A DNA stretch of 64,000 bases from Parelaphostrongylus tenuis (Eukaryota > Nematoda > Chromadorea > Rhabditida > Metastrongylidae): NCBI GenBank assembly GCA_019055375.1, contig JAHQIW010002124.1, positions 124,001 to 188,000 of the forward strand. Reading direction: 5' to 3'. Both the position numbers and the translations under genes were made by a program. Positions 32,570-43,109 of the stretch are shown here, piece after piece. The notes under the pieces were generated by a model, which ran no database searches, was not told the DNA's origin, and saw nothing but the letters and a program-made list of their open reading frames with translations. Positions within the stretch are counted from its first letter, which is position 1; every line of letters begins with the position of its first letter.

Positions 32570-33330
32570 TGATTAGAAGCGACAACGAAGAATCGATCTC
32601 ATTCGCTGCAAAGGTAATTTTGTGGGAGTGTTAGTATCAGTTCGAAAACGAGACTTATGGCTACAGCCCCACGTCGCCGGTTTTTACAAAAGCCTTTTTT
32701 TGACGTTGCTACACGCGGAGATTTCTTGGCTCTAGACGCGCAAATTCCTCTCCGAACAGAGCTCTTTCTCTGGGTTATTAGTAGTCATTCGATAGCGTAA
32801 TCGAACTTGATTCCAACACTATACTTACATGCTGAAAGGTAACAGGTGAAATGAGTTGGATTACCATCTGCGATGAAAGGCCAGAAAGCCAATTCACGTG
32901 CGAGTACGTGGGGAGGCCACGTGAACTGCTGAAGTGATCTTCTCTAAGTGTTCATATGCCCGAAAAATCGAAGCTCATCGCATCAGCCACGCACACTTAC
33001 GTGAATTAGCACATTAGTCCTCGATCGCATATGGGAAGCAAACTTTTTTTACCTGCTGCGGTTCAGAGGAACAGTCTTTACAGGATATAAGCACAGCGTT
33101 GGCATAAAATTCATTACGCCATTGAATGTTTACTAATAATCCGAATAAAGAGCTCTGTCCGTCGATAAATATGTGCATTTGAGACACAGGTTTGTGTGGA
33201 GCTCACAGCGTTATAAAAGGGTGTTTTTGAAGAACGGCGACATGGAGCTGTAGTCTCAAGTCCTAGTATCGAATGGTTACTAACATTCCATTAAAATGTT
33301 GCCTTTCAGCGACTGGGAGCGGCCTTCCAT
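32570..33330. repeat. Palindromic foldback element
   Basis: Left arm 32590-32780 (gatctcattcgctgcaaagg, gctacagccccacgtcgccgg, agagctctttctctgggtta) and right arm 33110-33330 (gccattgaatgtttactaat, gagctctgtccgtcg, gaatggttactaacattcc) are inverted copies. The centre (about 32820-33070) is less conserved. A TA microsatellite follows directly. Confidence 0.75.
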
Positions 33331-33351
33331 TTGTTCCCTCCTAGTCAGAAA

Positions 33352-33412
33352 GATATATATATATATATATATATATATTTGCACGCATGTATATATATAT
33401 ATATATATATAC
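33352..33412. repeat. TA microsatellite
   Basis: Two runs of alternating TA (33352-33379 and 33390-33412) split by ttgcacgcatgt. Open frames of alternating Tyr/Ile across this tract are artefacts. Confidence 0.95.
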
Positions 33413-34054
33413 ATAAATGTATATATGATGTCTGTAACTATATATACGTATGCATGCATATATATGTACATAAGTACAAAACTGTCAATGAAAAGCGGCA
33501 CAAAGATCCTAAAAAATAAAACTTTTAAAAATATCCTGGAACCTTGCTCAATGTTATACCTGCATTCTTGAAAAATTCAGCTTCTAATTTTACTACTCAA
33601 GGGCACGGCAAATCCAAAAAAAACACTGTGCATTTTGATATTCTGATTTTGATCCATCTGTATTTTGATTCACTGTGTGTTCTCTTATCGAAAACCTTTA
33701 AATCAAGCGTCAGTCTTCACATTGCTCTCATCTTGAGACGTTCATTAGGTGCACAAATATAACTCCATCGTTTAATTAATTTTTCCTGCAATAATAGTAA
33801 AAATGAAAACAGGAAAATTGTTTATTCGGTTTGAAGATGAGTTAAAAACGTTACATATGGATACGTTATTGTGTACAGAATAATTTATGTGATTATTTGT
33901 ACTTTGAAGATGACGACTTTCGTATTCGAAAACGTCACTTGTGGAAAGCTTAACTTTCATGTTTAATTTGAAAAAAACCGCCGCCGACGAAAATGAAGAC
34001 TTCTTGCATCGCACCGTGACCGGAGAAGAATAGTAAATTCCTAAGCGATCTGGG

Positions 34055-34150
34055 TGGTGAGCAAAAACGCGGCCTCTGGCGGGGATCGAACCTGCGCTTC
34101 ATCCTATCCGGGGACACGTGATCTAGCACTACACCACCGAGGCACATTTA
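34055..34150 (-). repeat. tRNA-derived SINE, family 1
   Basis: tggcggggatcgaacctgcg (inverted box B) followed by ggggacacgtgatctagc and actacaccaccgaggc. Inserted inside the mariner at 33743-34850. Confidence 0.8.
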
Positions 34151-34349
34151 CGCAACTACTCATTCGCGAACATTTCTATCTCAGCTATCAGCCACCAACT
34201 TTCTTAACAGGTTTGGTCGGGTATGCGATTTCGCTTCATAAACCCAGTTGAGCTGACAGCCATTGTGACAACCAATATTCAAAATTTCTGGTATCTCACT
34301 ACATTTTTCGCACTGTTATGATCATTCATATATTCCTAAGAGAATTGAG

Positions 34350-34445
34350 TGGTGAGCGAAAACACGGCCTCAGGCGGGAATCGAGCCCGCGTTTCATCCT
34401 ATCAGGGGACGTGTGCTCTACCACTCCACCACCGAGGCGCATTTG
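34350..34445 (-). repeat. tRNA-derived SINE, family 1, second insertion
   Basis: Nearly the same as 34055-34150 (caggcgggaatcgagcccgc, ctctaccactccaccaccga, ggcgcat) and in the same orientation about 300 bp away, so either two insertions or a local duplication. Both interrupt the mariner. Confidence 0.8.
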
Positions 34446-34859
34446 CGCCACTACTCATTCTTATATTACACTACTCTGCGCCACCACCAAATTCAGAAAA
34501 GTAGATTTATTCTTACAATCCAAACGCAAACGATCGTGGACAGACCCGAACAGCAAGCAAAATCGATTGCAAAGAGGAATTTTCACGGAAATAAAGATTT
34601 GTGACGCATTTGGTTGGATCAGAAAATCGTCTCCCTACTAAGAATTGAATCTGGTGAACGGTCAATGAAGCACTTTATCATAGGAAATAACCAAATCAAC
34701 CGTGAATGGCAAACCAAAGGACCGGGATGGCTGTAGAGACACGACTTAGTGATTTTGCTGCATAATAACGCTTAGCCTCATGTTTTAAAACCGATTGAAA
34801 AGGTCTTAGAAGAGCTAAGGTGGAAGGAAAAGGGGACGGGGGCAGGGTGTTCAGTAGAC

Positions 34860-35100
34860 TTTATCTTACTTGCCTAGCTCTCACATGGCACCGACAGAAT
34901 ACCGCTTGAAACTACCGAATTCAAACCAGAAATCAGCACATTTTAGAAAAGTTTGGTCAAATTTTTCCCACTTTACGTACCAAATTTCTTGCTCGATGGC
35001 ATTTAAACTGCCAAAAAATTGAGGAAATCTTATTGTTAAACGTGGGAGGGACTTATATTGAAGTGGGTTTAGTGTAAAATATCCAGGTTCTAGTGTACCC
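34860..35100. other. Unassigned
   Basis: No gene or known repeat recognised between the mariner remnant and the inverted SINE pair. Confidence 0.35.
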
Positions 35101-35104
35101 AATA

Positions 35105-35290
35105 TGTGGAGTACTATCCAAAACGTTTGCGTCAGCCGGTATTCGAACCCAGATCTCACTCTTTCCGGGAGCGTATGCTAACCGTTGCACTACCGACGCT
35201 CGCTTTGTACAGCACTCTTGTTTACACTTCTTACTGGGTTCGAATCCCGGCTGACGCAACGTTTTTGCACAGTACTCCACATATTGGGTA
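35105..35290. repeat. Head-to-head inverted pair of family-1 SINEs
   Basis: 35110-35205 is a minus-strand copy (gcgtcagccggtattcgaac, then gcgtatgctaaccgttgcac, taccgacgc). 35228-35285 is the 3' part of a plus-strand copy (gggttcgaatcccggctgac, gcaacgtttttgc). Together they form an imperfect palindrome bounded by agtactccacata-like words. Confidence 0.8.
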
Positions 35291-35399
35291 TACTATAAGA
35301 CCATACCACTGCAAGTGGCAGTCAAAATAGAAAGAATTTAGACTGATTATCTAGGTTTTCTTGAAAGACTTTAGTCTTTGAGAGGAAAACTACGTATAT

Positions 35400-35600
35400 G
35401 AGAACACAACACATTTCCAACTTTTACTGCACATTTTTCGACATTCATGTAAATGTGTTATTCAACAAATTTTCGGCAATGTACAACGGTCAACAATAAT
35501 TTATCTTTATTCGTAATTTGCCACCGATCAGCAATCTACTATTATTGCGTAGAATTTGTACTTTTTACAATCAACAGTTAGTACTTCCTACTTTTTTAAT
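35400..35600. repeat. Dispersed repeat shared with 39310-39660
   Basis: Shared words include ccaacttttactgcacattt/ccagctcttactgtacattt, gtacaacg, ggtcaaca(a/g), tgccaccgatcagcaatc/cgttgctaacaatcagcaat. Same orientation, similarity modest. Confidence 0.45.
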
Positions 35601-35617
35601 AGATCAATTAGTAAGCA

Positions 35618-36245
35618 TCACATTTTTTCGCTTGGGGACTTGCTTCCATGTCTCGCTAAATTCTGCTGCAGCGGCATATCGACTCTGAATTTACGCTCTT
35701 CTAAGCTGCAGCTTCTCACTTTCTTCAGCACTTTGAGCGTATATTCGCCTCGTTTTGATTGATTCCAAAAGATATTTTCAACGCTGGCCAAAGTGAAAGA
35801 AAAAACAAAAATGGTAAATCACCTCGTCTCTTTACTCTTCAGTTCTATTCTCAAATGTACATATTCCAGTGCAACATGGTCATCTTCAGAACGAGAAGAA
35901 TGAGGGCCGATATGTCTTTTCGGCTCAGCTTTAGTGGCAATGCTATAATCGCGAGATTAGCATAAATACTACCACTTTCGATTCCAGCCATTTGGATTCC
36001 TGTTACGTTTTCCTGGCTTGTATTCAGAGATTTTGAATTCTGCAATAGAAAACCTCTAGTAAGGACAAAATCAAACGATTAGCTGAAAAGGTATGTGTAC
36101 CGATAACTTCAGGACGAACCCATTATGGCGATGGTGCCTTCTTGTCGGTAATAACGGGGTCGGCTCTTTTCTCACTTTGCTGCTTATTCCGTTGAAGAAC
36201 GACTCGTGCATACCTCTGAACATTAAGGTGGTACTCAAGACAAGA
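35618..36245 (-). CDS. Candidate 3' end of an unrecognised gene (two exons)
   Basis: Minus strand. Exon 36245-36214 (after tttattgtag) reads SCLEYHLNVQ and ends in phase 2 at ag-gtatgc. Exon 35783-35618 (after ctttggccag) continues in the matching phase with VENIFWNQSKRGEYTLKVLK, then CSLEERKFRVDMPLQQNLAR and ends at SPSEKM stop. The long frame has ordinary amino-acid composition, unlike the repeat frames nearby. An alternative exon 35970-35860 was seen (DHVALEYVHLRIELK) but its phase does not fit. No family recognised, upstream exons not located. Confidence 0.38.
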
Positions 36246-36544
36246 CTACAATAAAGATGTAATGAGAACATATGGTTGGAGGAACTCATTCATCTCGGTG
36301 TCCCGATCTTTTGATTTGTTCCTTAGCTGGAGGTGGAGGACTCTAAATTGGCATATATAAATCGATTCCAGCATAAGAAAAAACCATTATTGTCCAAGCT
36401 TATACCACACATTTGAGTACTTGAATAAAACAGAAAAAGATCGCAATTGACCTTAGAATTTGAAAAGACGAAAAATTGAGAACTCAGCGTTAAACAGTCT
36501 CTTGAAAATGCGCCTTGCATCCGATTCCATACGTACCATCGTTC

Positions 36545-36770
36545 AAAGTCACTGTAGGCATATCTAACCCTTACAATGACTCGCGGTGGCCTAGCAGTGT
36601 ATCGAGCCGGTGCTGCTTATCCTTTTACAGAGAAGTCTGACACCAGTTCACTACCCCGCAGGTATAGAAGGCTTGGTGAGTCTTCGGCGCGGAATCAAAA
36701 AATCAAACGCAATTGAGCGACTTCGCATGTGTCGCAGGGTAACGCTAACCACTGCGCTACACATGCCCCA
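36545..36770 (-). repeat. tRNA-derived SINE, family 2
   Basis: Minus-strand head tgtagcgcagtggttagcg, then aagccttctatacctgcggg, tcagacttctct and ccgcgagtcattgtaagg. Same family and orientation as 28850-29025. Confidence 0.78.
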
Positions 36771-36931
36771 CAGTTTGTACGGTCACTAAGATGTCCTGAA
36801 ATCATTCGAATAAATGAACATTTTGAAAGCAATCAACTAACACGTTGGGCGACAGAAACGTTCAGTATCCCATACTCCTGCCTTTTCGAACGCACTCGTA
36901 CGGGTAAATGTTCCCAGCCTCGCCGTGATCG

Positions 36932-37225
36932 TTAGCTTTTCTGCTGCAGATCTTTGACAGCGACTTGTGCCATTAATTCTTTAGGCACATCGCCTTCTTC
37001 ATTAGGCAAAGCCGTGTCATCGATGACTGACGAGCCAGTCAACTAGAAATTCTATGAAATATAAGTTACTAACAACCAAAGATTACCTTCCTGTCCAAGG
37101 CATCGAAGATAAAACTTACTATCGGATCCTCCATAGGGATTTCAAAGGTACGGTCTTCAATGAACTTCAATGTAAGGTCAAGGATTGGCCGCTTCTCTTT
37201 TTTGATTGCCACCTTTCCAGCTCTT
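36932..37225 (-). CDS. Candidate 3' end of an unrecognised gene
   Basis: Minus strand. The exon ending at 37120 before gtaagt reads KEKRPILDLTLKFIEDRTF then EIPMEDPI. After a 76-nt intron, exon 37042-36932 (acceptor atttctag) reads LTGSSVIDDTALPNEEGDV, PKELMAQVAVKDLQQKS stop, with phase 0 at both sides. Upstream of KEKRP a second frame reads RRRQFEEPEELERWQSKK, suggesting a 1-nt indel in the A-run or a missed junction. Acidic, hydrophilic C-terminus. Product not recognised. It may be a real gene with an assembly error, or a recent pseudogene. Confidence 0.5.
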
Positions 37226-37610
37226 CCGGCTCCTCAAACTGCCTGCGTCTCCCTCGCAAATCTTTCAAAGATTTTGTTGCGATGTTTCTGTGTGACTGCG
37301 ATGAGCTAGTCCCTGTCCACAAACAAATGCATCCATCTCCAATCAAGATTAACTTCTTTAGAATCCATTCTCATAAACTGCAAGTCATATGAAAGTCTCT
37401 TTCAACCCGGAATACAATAATACCAAAAGTTAATGCTGATATAGCACTCCGCCAAGCATTAGGTTCCACCAAAGTTAACGTCAGTCTCAAATATCTATCT
37501 GCCAAAGCGACATGTGTCGACACCAAATATATTCCTGCTACCCGACGTAAAAATCACATAGCCTACAGATATCCTAGTAAGAAGTTTAATCGTCTAACAA
37601 TGAACCTTGG
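37226..37610. other. Unassigned
   Basis: Upstream of the gene fragment at 36932-37225. An acceptor-like gacttgcag (minus, about 37383) opens a short frame that soon stops. No confident exon. Confidence 0.35.
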
Positions 37611-37614
37611 GCGG

Positions 37615-37690
37615 TTGCCTAATCAGCGTCTCATCTGCTTTCCCGCGGGTGCGTGCTAACCACTGCGCTACCGACGCTTGTGTTCCACCA
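37615..37690 (-). repeat. tRNA-derived SINE fragment, family 1
   Basis: gcgggtgcgtgctaaccact followed by gcgctaccgacgctt is the inverted head (box A side) of the family. Confidence 0.65.
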
Positions 37691-37774
37691 TTACTCTCCG
37701 TGATACAAGGTATTGATTCTGTCAGCACCGAACGCTAAGGTTTGGTCTGGTAAGCCCATATCGTCATCAAGTGT

Positions 37775-37865
37775 TAGCACGAGCTCCCTGGAAAGGGTGA
37801 GACGAGAGTTCGACTACAACTCAAGGTTCAAAGTTTCGTATGACACTCAACATTCCTCTTCATTC
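37775..37865 (+). repeat. tRNA-derived SINE, family 1
   Basis: gtgttagcacgagctccctgg, gaaagggtgagacgagagtt, a box B-like gttcgactacaactc, and the terminal gtatgacactcaacattcc. Confidence 0.6.
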
Positions 37866-38204
37866 GACTGTTTCTATAGACGTCGCTTATAAACAGTAAT
37901 AAACTAATACTCTGACACGATGTTCTGAGCCTTTTTCACTTATACAGTTCTAAACAGATCTGTTTCATCTTCTTTCAAGCTTGTATAACATACATAAGTG
38001 TGATATTGAAGCTCAAAGAAGAAAGGCCCAAGACTTATGATCCTTGTATAGTATGACCTAAGTGTCGTATCAAAGCTCAAATAAAGGCCAAAGACTGTTA
38101 TCATACTATCAGATTATTATTGTTTTCAAGTAAGGTCTACAAAAGCAGTCTAATGAAGAAATATGATTTATTTCGCCAGCCACGAGCTGTACTGTTAGTC
38201 ACTG

Positions 38205-38400
38205 CGGTGTCGTGGAGTTCTATCAACTGACTTGCGGTGATTTGTTGTTCGGCATCGATTCCTTAACACCAGGGGTATATTTTTCCTGGGATCGGCTACA
38301 TCGAAAGGCGCCGTGCTACTGGTTAGCTGGAAAAACGAAACAGATTCGCCCACTGCTGCATAAACGCCATACCAGACCTCAAAAAGTCTCAAAACTATAA
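38205..38400 (+). repeat. Dispersed MITE-like repeat
   Basis: The 3' part, gccataccagacctcaaaaa then gtctcaaaac, recurs at 9310-9345 and 47490-47520 (gccataccagacctcttgaa, agacccaaaacattc). The limits of the element are uncertain. Confidence 0.5.
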
Positions 38401-38404
38401 ACCC

Positions 38405-38510
38405 AATGATGACGTAGAGTGGTGTGCAAAACGTTTGCCTCAGCCGAGATTCGAACCCAGATCCTACTCTTTTCGGGAGGATGGGTTGAACCGTTTGTTA
38501 GAGACCTAAT
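38405..38510 (-). repeat. tRNA-derived SINE, family 1
   Basis: gtggtgtgcaaaacgtttgc, ctcagccgagattcgaaccc (inverted box B), then ctcttttcgggagg and ggttgaaccgtttgttaga. Confidence 0.75.
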
Positions 38511-38559
38511 TTGTTTCCAGCGAAGTAGCAGTAATAACAAGCGACGGTATAAAACATAA

Positions 38560-38705
38560 TTTAATTTCAAATGCTGCAGCATTACAAAGCTTGTTCTAGA
38601 AAAGATGCACATAGCGCGGTGGCGAGAGATTTAAGCTTGCGAGTGATTTCTAACATTCCGGTGAAATGTTTTTGCCCAGTGAAAGAGGTCATTCCTTCTT
38701 TTGCT
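38560..38705. repeat. Foldback family right arm
   Basis: cgagtgatttctaacattcc, ggtgaaatgtttttgcccag and gaaagaggtcattccttc match the right arms at 33260-33340 and 61120-61180. As at 33352, a TA microsatellite follows. Confidence 0.6.
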
Positions 38706-38801
38706 CCTATAATGGAAAAGAACTATATATACACATATATATATATATGCACGTATATATGCATACAGCAGTGCGTATGCACATGTGCACATACATACGC
38801 A

Positions 38802-38806
<5 letters not shown>

Positions 38807-38855
<49 letters not shown>
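38807..38855. repeat. TA microsatellite
   Basis: About 24 uninterrupted TA units, preceded by CA/TG-rich words (gcacatgtgcacatacatac). Confidence 0.95.
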
Positions 38856-38858
<3 letters not shown>

Positions 38859-39309
38859 CGTGGTAAGTTTTGTCAGTTTTATATCTTATTGATTTTAGCA
38901 TTGATATAATATTTTTTTACTACTGCTAATAACTTTATTAGATTCTCTTTGCAATTTTGGTCTAGAATCTGTTTCATTTGTTTGTCTATTTTCAGGTGTG
39001 CTCAAGTTAAGGATCGCAGAAATTAACATCGCAGTTGTTAAGCTGCATGAGAAGTGGACGAAAACGACCGACATTGTATAACTTGAGAAATGAAGATTTC
39101 ACTATTTGACTTGGTATTTGAAAATACTGCAAAGAGAACTAAGTTTTGCTTTGAAACTATAGAACTTGTTGTTTGAACTTTACAATGGCTCTTTGGTGCT
39201 CATAAAGTAAGATGTTATTTTTTAAAAAATTCTCGTTACGAAAAGGTAGATTGTTTAGAGGAGCACGTAGTTCTAGCACAAAGAATGTCTGTATTTCACA
39301 GAAGTTCTC

Positions 39310-39660
39310 ATTTTTCAAACCAGTGCATCCTAAAAAAACAACATTCTTCCAGCTCTTACTGTACATTTTTGTCGTCCATCTTAATAGAGTACAACGTCAA
39401 AATTAATTTTCTGAAACGAAACGTCAGCTGCTGAATAAAGATTGATGTAACACCTCGTGTTTGGCTTAGAGAAGAAAATTAGTTATTGAATCATGCCGAG
39501 GTTAATAGATGGTTGGTCTTGGGAATTGTTGAAACATCAATTTCAACAATCAACGATTCATATTGTCAGCATTGGTCAACAGCAATTTACCATTATCTAC
39601 CGTTGCTAACAATCAGCAATTGCATAATGCATTGAATTTATACTTTCGGCAATCGATTGT
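39310..39660. repeat. Dispersed repeat shared with 35400-35600
   Basis: See 35400-35600. This copy is longer, with extra sequence between the shared blocks. Confidence 0.45.
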
Positions 39661-39829
39661 CAGATCCTCCTCCTTTTTCATAAGACCTTTAGCAGTTATC
39701 GGATAGCTTGAGAAAGGAAGGTTTTTATACCGAGTTTGGTTTTCAAAAAAGCCTTCTTAGTGCGGTGTACCAGCGAATAGAAAAATATTCCTTGCTTTTA
39801 GGATAGTTGCGCTGTCTTTTGAACTTCAT

Positions 39830-41240
39830 CGGGTTCTTTTGGCGGTTTTATGATAAAGATTGGATCAAGGGAGCACTTCATCATCACGGATGTACGACAT
39901 ATTATCGAGGAACTTTAATTCTTCATTTTCATCAGAATCAAGTCTGTGTGTCATGTATGTCACAACAACTGATATTTCAAAAGAGAACCTTCATCTCTGG
40001 GAAATGATCATACTTCTAACTGTCATTATGCATTTCTGTCGACTACCCTATACAAGCGAGACAGTTTTCTTCCCATCATTCCTCGAATTTCCACAAATAG
40101 TCGTGTGTTCTTTAATCAATCACCGCACATCAGACATGTAAAGCTCATAGCACTTGATTGGTTTTCTGCACTTGAGCATTACTTCGTCTTGACCACGTCT
40201 TGTCGCCATCAGAGATGGGCAATGTGGGTGACGACATTTTTGACTACTCACCGATTACGTCTACGTCAGTACCCCTTTTATGTGCTTGGGCATATCAAAG
40301 CTGTACAGCATTGGGCAAAATTTTGGGGGCTTCTCCTTCTTCGTAAACAGGTCAAATTGACTCGTCTCTATGCTGCTTCGAGACTCTCTGCTTCTATAGC
40401 GCCAAGGTGAAGATGTTCAATAACCGATCGTATTCTTCGCCGATGTTGTCAACGACAATATATTCTCAGAAGGCAATTAATAGCCCGGATAAATTCCACT
40501 TTATTATAGCTCTGAGACTTCGTTGTTCAAATTTAGCGGCTTTACATCCTTCCGCGAAAACTGGAACGTTGCGCGAAAGAGGCGTCGATCGATCCCGTAG
40601 AGAACTTAGGAATAACAGCGACATCGATCAAGCATGGCCCTCATTTTGCTCAGGTGTAGTTTATCTTGTTATGGTATTTTTCGTTGGAGAAACACGTTTA
40701 CTAACGAAAGTGAAGCTTCTAAATCGTTTGGAAATGTGAGTCACATGGGTGGTTCTGGTCGTCATGACAAACTAAGATTGCCTGTTTGTTTCATTCTACT
40801 CTGTGAGTCTTAACGCAACGTTCTTCTAGGTCCATTTTTCGCTCCACAATCCCCATCAATGACTCTGAAGTGTGTGTTGATCCTGTCTAAAGAAATTTCC
40901 AAGTCTACATAGAAATCTTCGACTTCGACCTCGTCATACTTTGATATCGGTGAGTAACCAACAAAGATGTCGAAAGCCTGCACTGATCCAATTTTTTTTG
41001 AACCGTAATCATCGCATCGAGGTTGTTAGCTGTTCAAGTGAATCGATGTTTATGGTCAAATTCGATTTGACGAGAACGCCAATGCCACCGACATCTCGGC
41101 GATCGCATGTTCCAAGGAGCTGTTCGTCTACGGTGTCATAAACAGCGCGAAATGGGCGGCTCCTTTCCAGGCAGTCTAGTTTAGCCTTGAGATTTTAGCA
41201 GCCTCTTCGTGCTCACGCTATCTGACACTAACGTGCCGAG
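39830..41240 (-). mobile_element. RTE LINE lineage 1, decayed endonuclease-to-RT region
   Basis: On the minus strand, broken frames read GTCDRRDVGGIGVLVKSNLT and NIDSLEQLTT (endonuclease domain, family LGTCDSRGVGGVGVLVN, about 41130-41030), then AGFRHLC and DIKV (family FVAYAPTSSY). Further on come KWNLSGLLIAF and VDNIGEEYDRLLN (family NWD...LAGFWED, DNIDEEYDRL) at about 40500-40410. Sequence down to about 39830 still resembles the linker before the reverse transcriptase, with low certainty. Many stops. Related to the lineage at 24411 and 49322. Confidence 0.75.
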
Positions 41241-41244
41241 GGCT

Positions 41245-42850
41245 CTTTCGCGGTCTGAAGAATGAGGCCCATTTTGATTACTTTTTCAAGCGTTTTTTAA
41301 TACCCAGCGGGTAGCTTTTTGGACTCTGAACGTGGTGGTGGGTATACACGAGTGTCTTGCCAGTGTCTCCCGGAGAAGTAGGAGGAGCTTATCGTTGGAG
41401 ATGGCTCCTAACCGCATCCGATGTACTTCCCAGCCGGTTGACTGTGAGAATATGAGAAAAGTTGAATGATCAGTTTAGTAACCACAAGAATTCTGAGAAA
41501 CAAATGTAGCATTCTTGCGGTTGTATCACATAGTACTCTGTCGTGAAAAATGAACAAGCAGTAGATAAATAATAAAAAAGCGATAGTAAAAAAAGTAGTC
41601 AAACTTCGCAAAATTTAAAAAAAATTTTAGTTTGCTTTAAATCTTGTTGCTACCACATACAACATCTTATTCGATTACAATAAGTAAACAGTAACTTCTG
41701 AGTCATCAAAACAGGCAAATCTACCACATATCCGCTTGATATATCCGGATAGTCATGATATAATAAAGATCAAAGCAACATTCCTTTTTTCTAGCATTTT
41801 CAAGAACCAAGTCCAATAGTAAAATCTTCATTTCTTAAGCTATCGATTGAGTATTAAATAGTCTGGTGAAAGTGCTCCCGCTAGGTGAAAAAGGCAAGGA
41901 AATGGGGTACATCTCACAGGATGTCACTGCAATCCACACAATTCGGAACGAAAAGCACAGATTTTTGGGACAGCTGGGCGCTTTATATATTCAAGATAAG
42001 TTTATAGAAGTTTGGTAATATTCAGTCGTCTTGTATAAGTTGAATAATAAATACCTGTTGCAAAACATTATTTTTTTAGTTCATAAAACGTTCTTTGAAG
42101 GTGCTTTCAAAAGTGAAGCTTAGCATAAAATCAGCAATTCTCAGGCTAACGGATGTTAGAAGAACAGAGATGAAGAGAAAGAAGCACATTTGAATAGCAG
42201 TCGGGAACTTCTTTTTTTACAACGATGTGGTTTTGTGTTAAGACATAAGGAAATTCATGACAAAAGAACGTTCTTGCTACTCAACAAACCCTCATAAAAG
42301 TCATTTCTACAACCTCCGAACAAAAGGCACAACTCCAGAGCAAACCATGAAGAAACAAGCGGTCTTGAAAGCTCAAATTAACATATAGGATTTGGTGAGA
42401 ACGACGCAGAACATGTGACAAAGCATTTACTGCTTTTGAAGTCCTTACGTGCGCTCAAAAGACAAGTACGTTCTGTTATCAAAAACGCTTCATGGGAGGG
42501 CTATCCCAATGAAACAGAGAATCCAGTAATCGGCTCATAGCAGTGATAAAAAAAGAGGAAAACCACGCCAATAAAATATGAACGCAACATAAAAGGTAAT
42601 AAAAACAACGAAAAGCAAATCGTTTCGTTTCTTTTGTGTAATGAGAAACAACTGGCAGCTTAATTGTAAGTAACACTGATCAATGAAGCGGATCTAACAC
42701 CAGCTTAAGCCTTTTTCCATTATGTGTGATGATAGGTGATGAATGCATAGGTAGATGCTTACAGAATAACCTCGTACTTTTACTTATAGTATTCAGAAGT
42801 ATACTGAACCCGTGACTATGAATTGCAAGTATAGAACGTGAAAACTAATT
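41245..42850. other. Unassigned
   Basis: 41250-41450 may be the 5' continuation of the RTE relic. The remainder is AT-rich with foldback-like words near 41840-41880 (gctatcgattgagtatta). No gene seen. Confidence 0.35.
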
Positions 42851-42854
42851 CACT

Positions 42855-43105
42855 CTAAGCCCACACATGTACTGTAGAAATGGAACATCTGGTATAAAAA
42901 CCACTTACCCTTTATGGGGTAATACCGCCCCTTGCCAGTTGGAGCCATCTCACTTAGGGCTGGCTCATTATGCGGGCGCTTATATCTGAAAAAATTTATA
43001 CAGAGAAGAATATGGTTGGTTTACTGAGTAATTCGTCCACATACTAAGACACAGCTTCTTCTTAGTTCAATAATAACACAGATTTTTGATAGGAAAGAAG
43101 GTGTG
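42855..43105 (-). CDS. Candidate 3' end of an unrecognised gene with short introns
   Basis: Minus strand. An exon ending at 43025 (CVIIELRRSCVLVCGRIT, phase 2) is followed by a 39-nt intron ending aaattttttcag. Exon 42985-42909 (YKRPHNEPALSEMAPTGKGR then YYPIK, phase 1) has a gtaagt donor. After a 37-nt intron ending tttctacag, exon 42871-42855 gives VHVWA stop. Both acceptors are of the nematode T-rich type and all phases agree. The upstream boundary is unclear because a foldback element begins near 43110. The basic, Pro/Gly-containing tail is not one I recognise. Confidence 0.5.
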
Positions 43106-43109
43106 GTAC

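Larger units (their letters stand above)
33743..34850 (+). mobile_element. Mariner element, decayed, interrupted by two SINEs
   Basis: The 5' end ttaggtgcacaaatataact matches the ends at 31165 and 30283. Coding remnants include CHLWKA- and FNLKK-type words near 33930-33990 and, after a SINE-filled gap (34055-34445), SKRKRSWTDPEQQAKSIAK, NFHGNK, QTKGPGWL, HNNA and PIEKVLEEL to about 34825. Several frameshifts. Its 5' flank equals the flank of the 30283-31165 copy, in inverted orientation. Confidence 0.82.

Noticed and set aside
35860..35970. Extra minus exon DHVALEYVHLRIELK between the two exons of the 35.6-kb candidate
   Set aside because: It has an acceptor and a donor but leaves phase 1 where the next exon needs phase 2, while skipping it gives a consistent phase.
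38666..38909. Tyr/Ile repeat proteins around TA tracts (also 31377-31613, 33280-33571)
   Set aside because: Translations of TA microsatellites in several frames and both strands.
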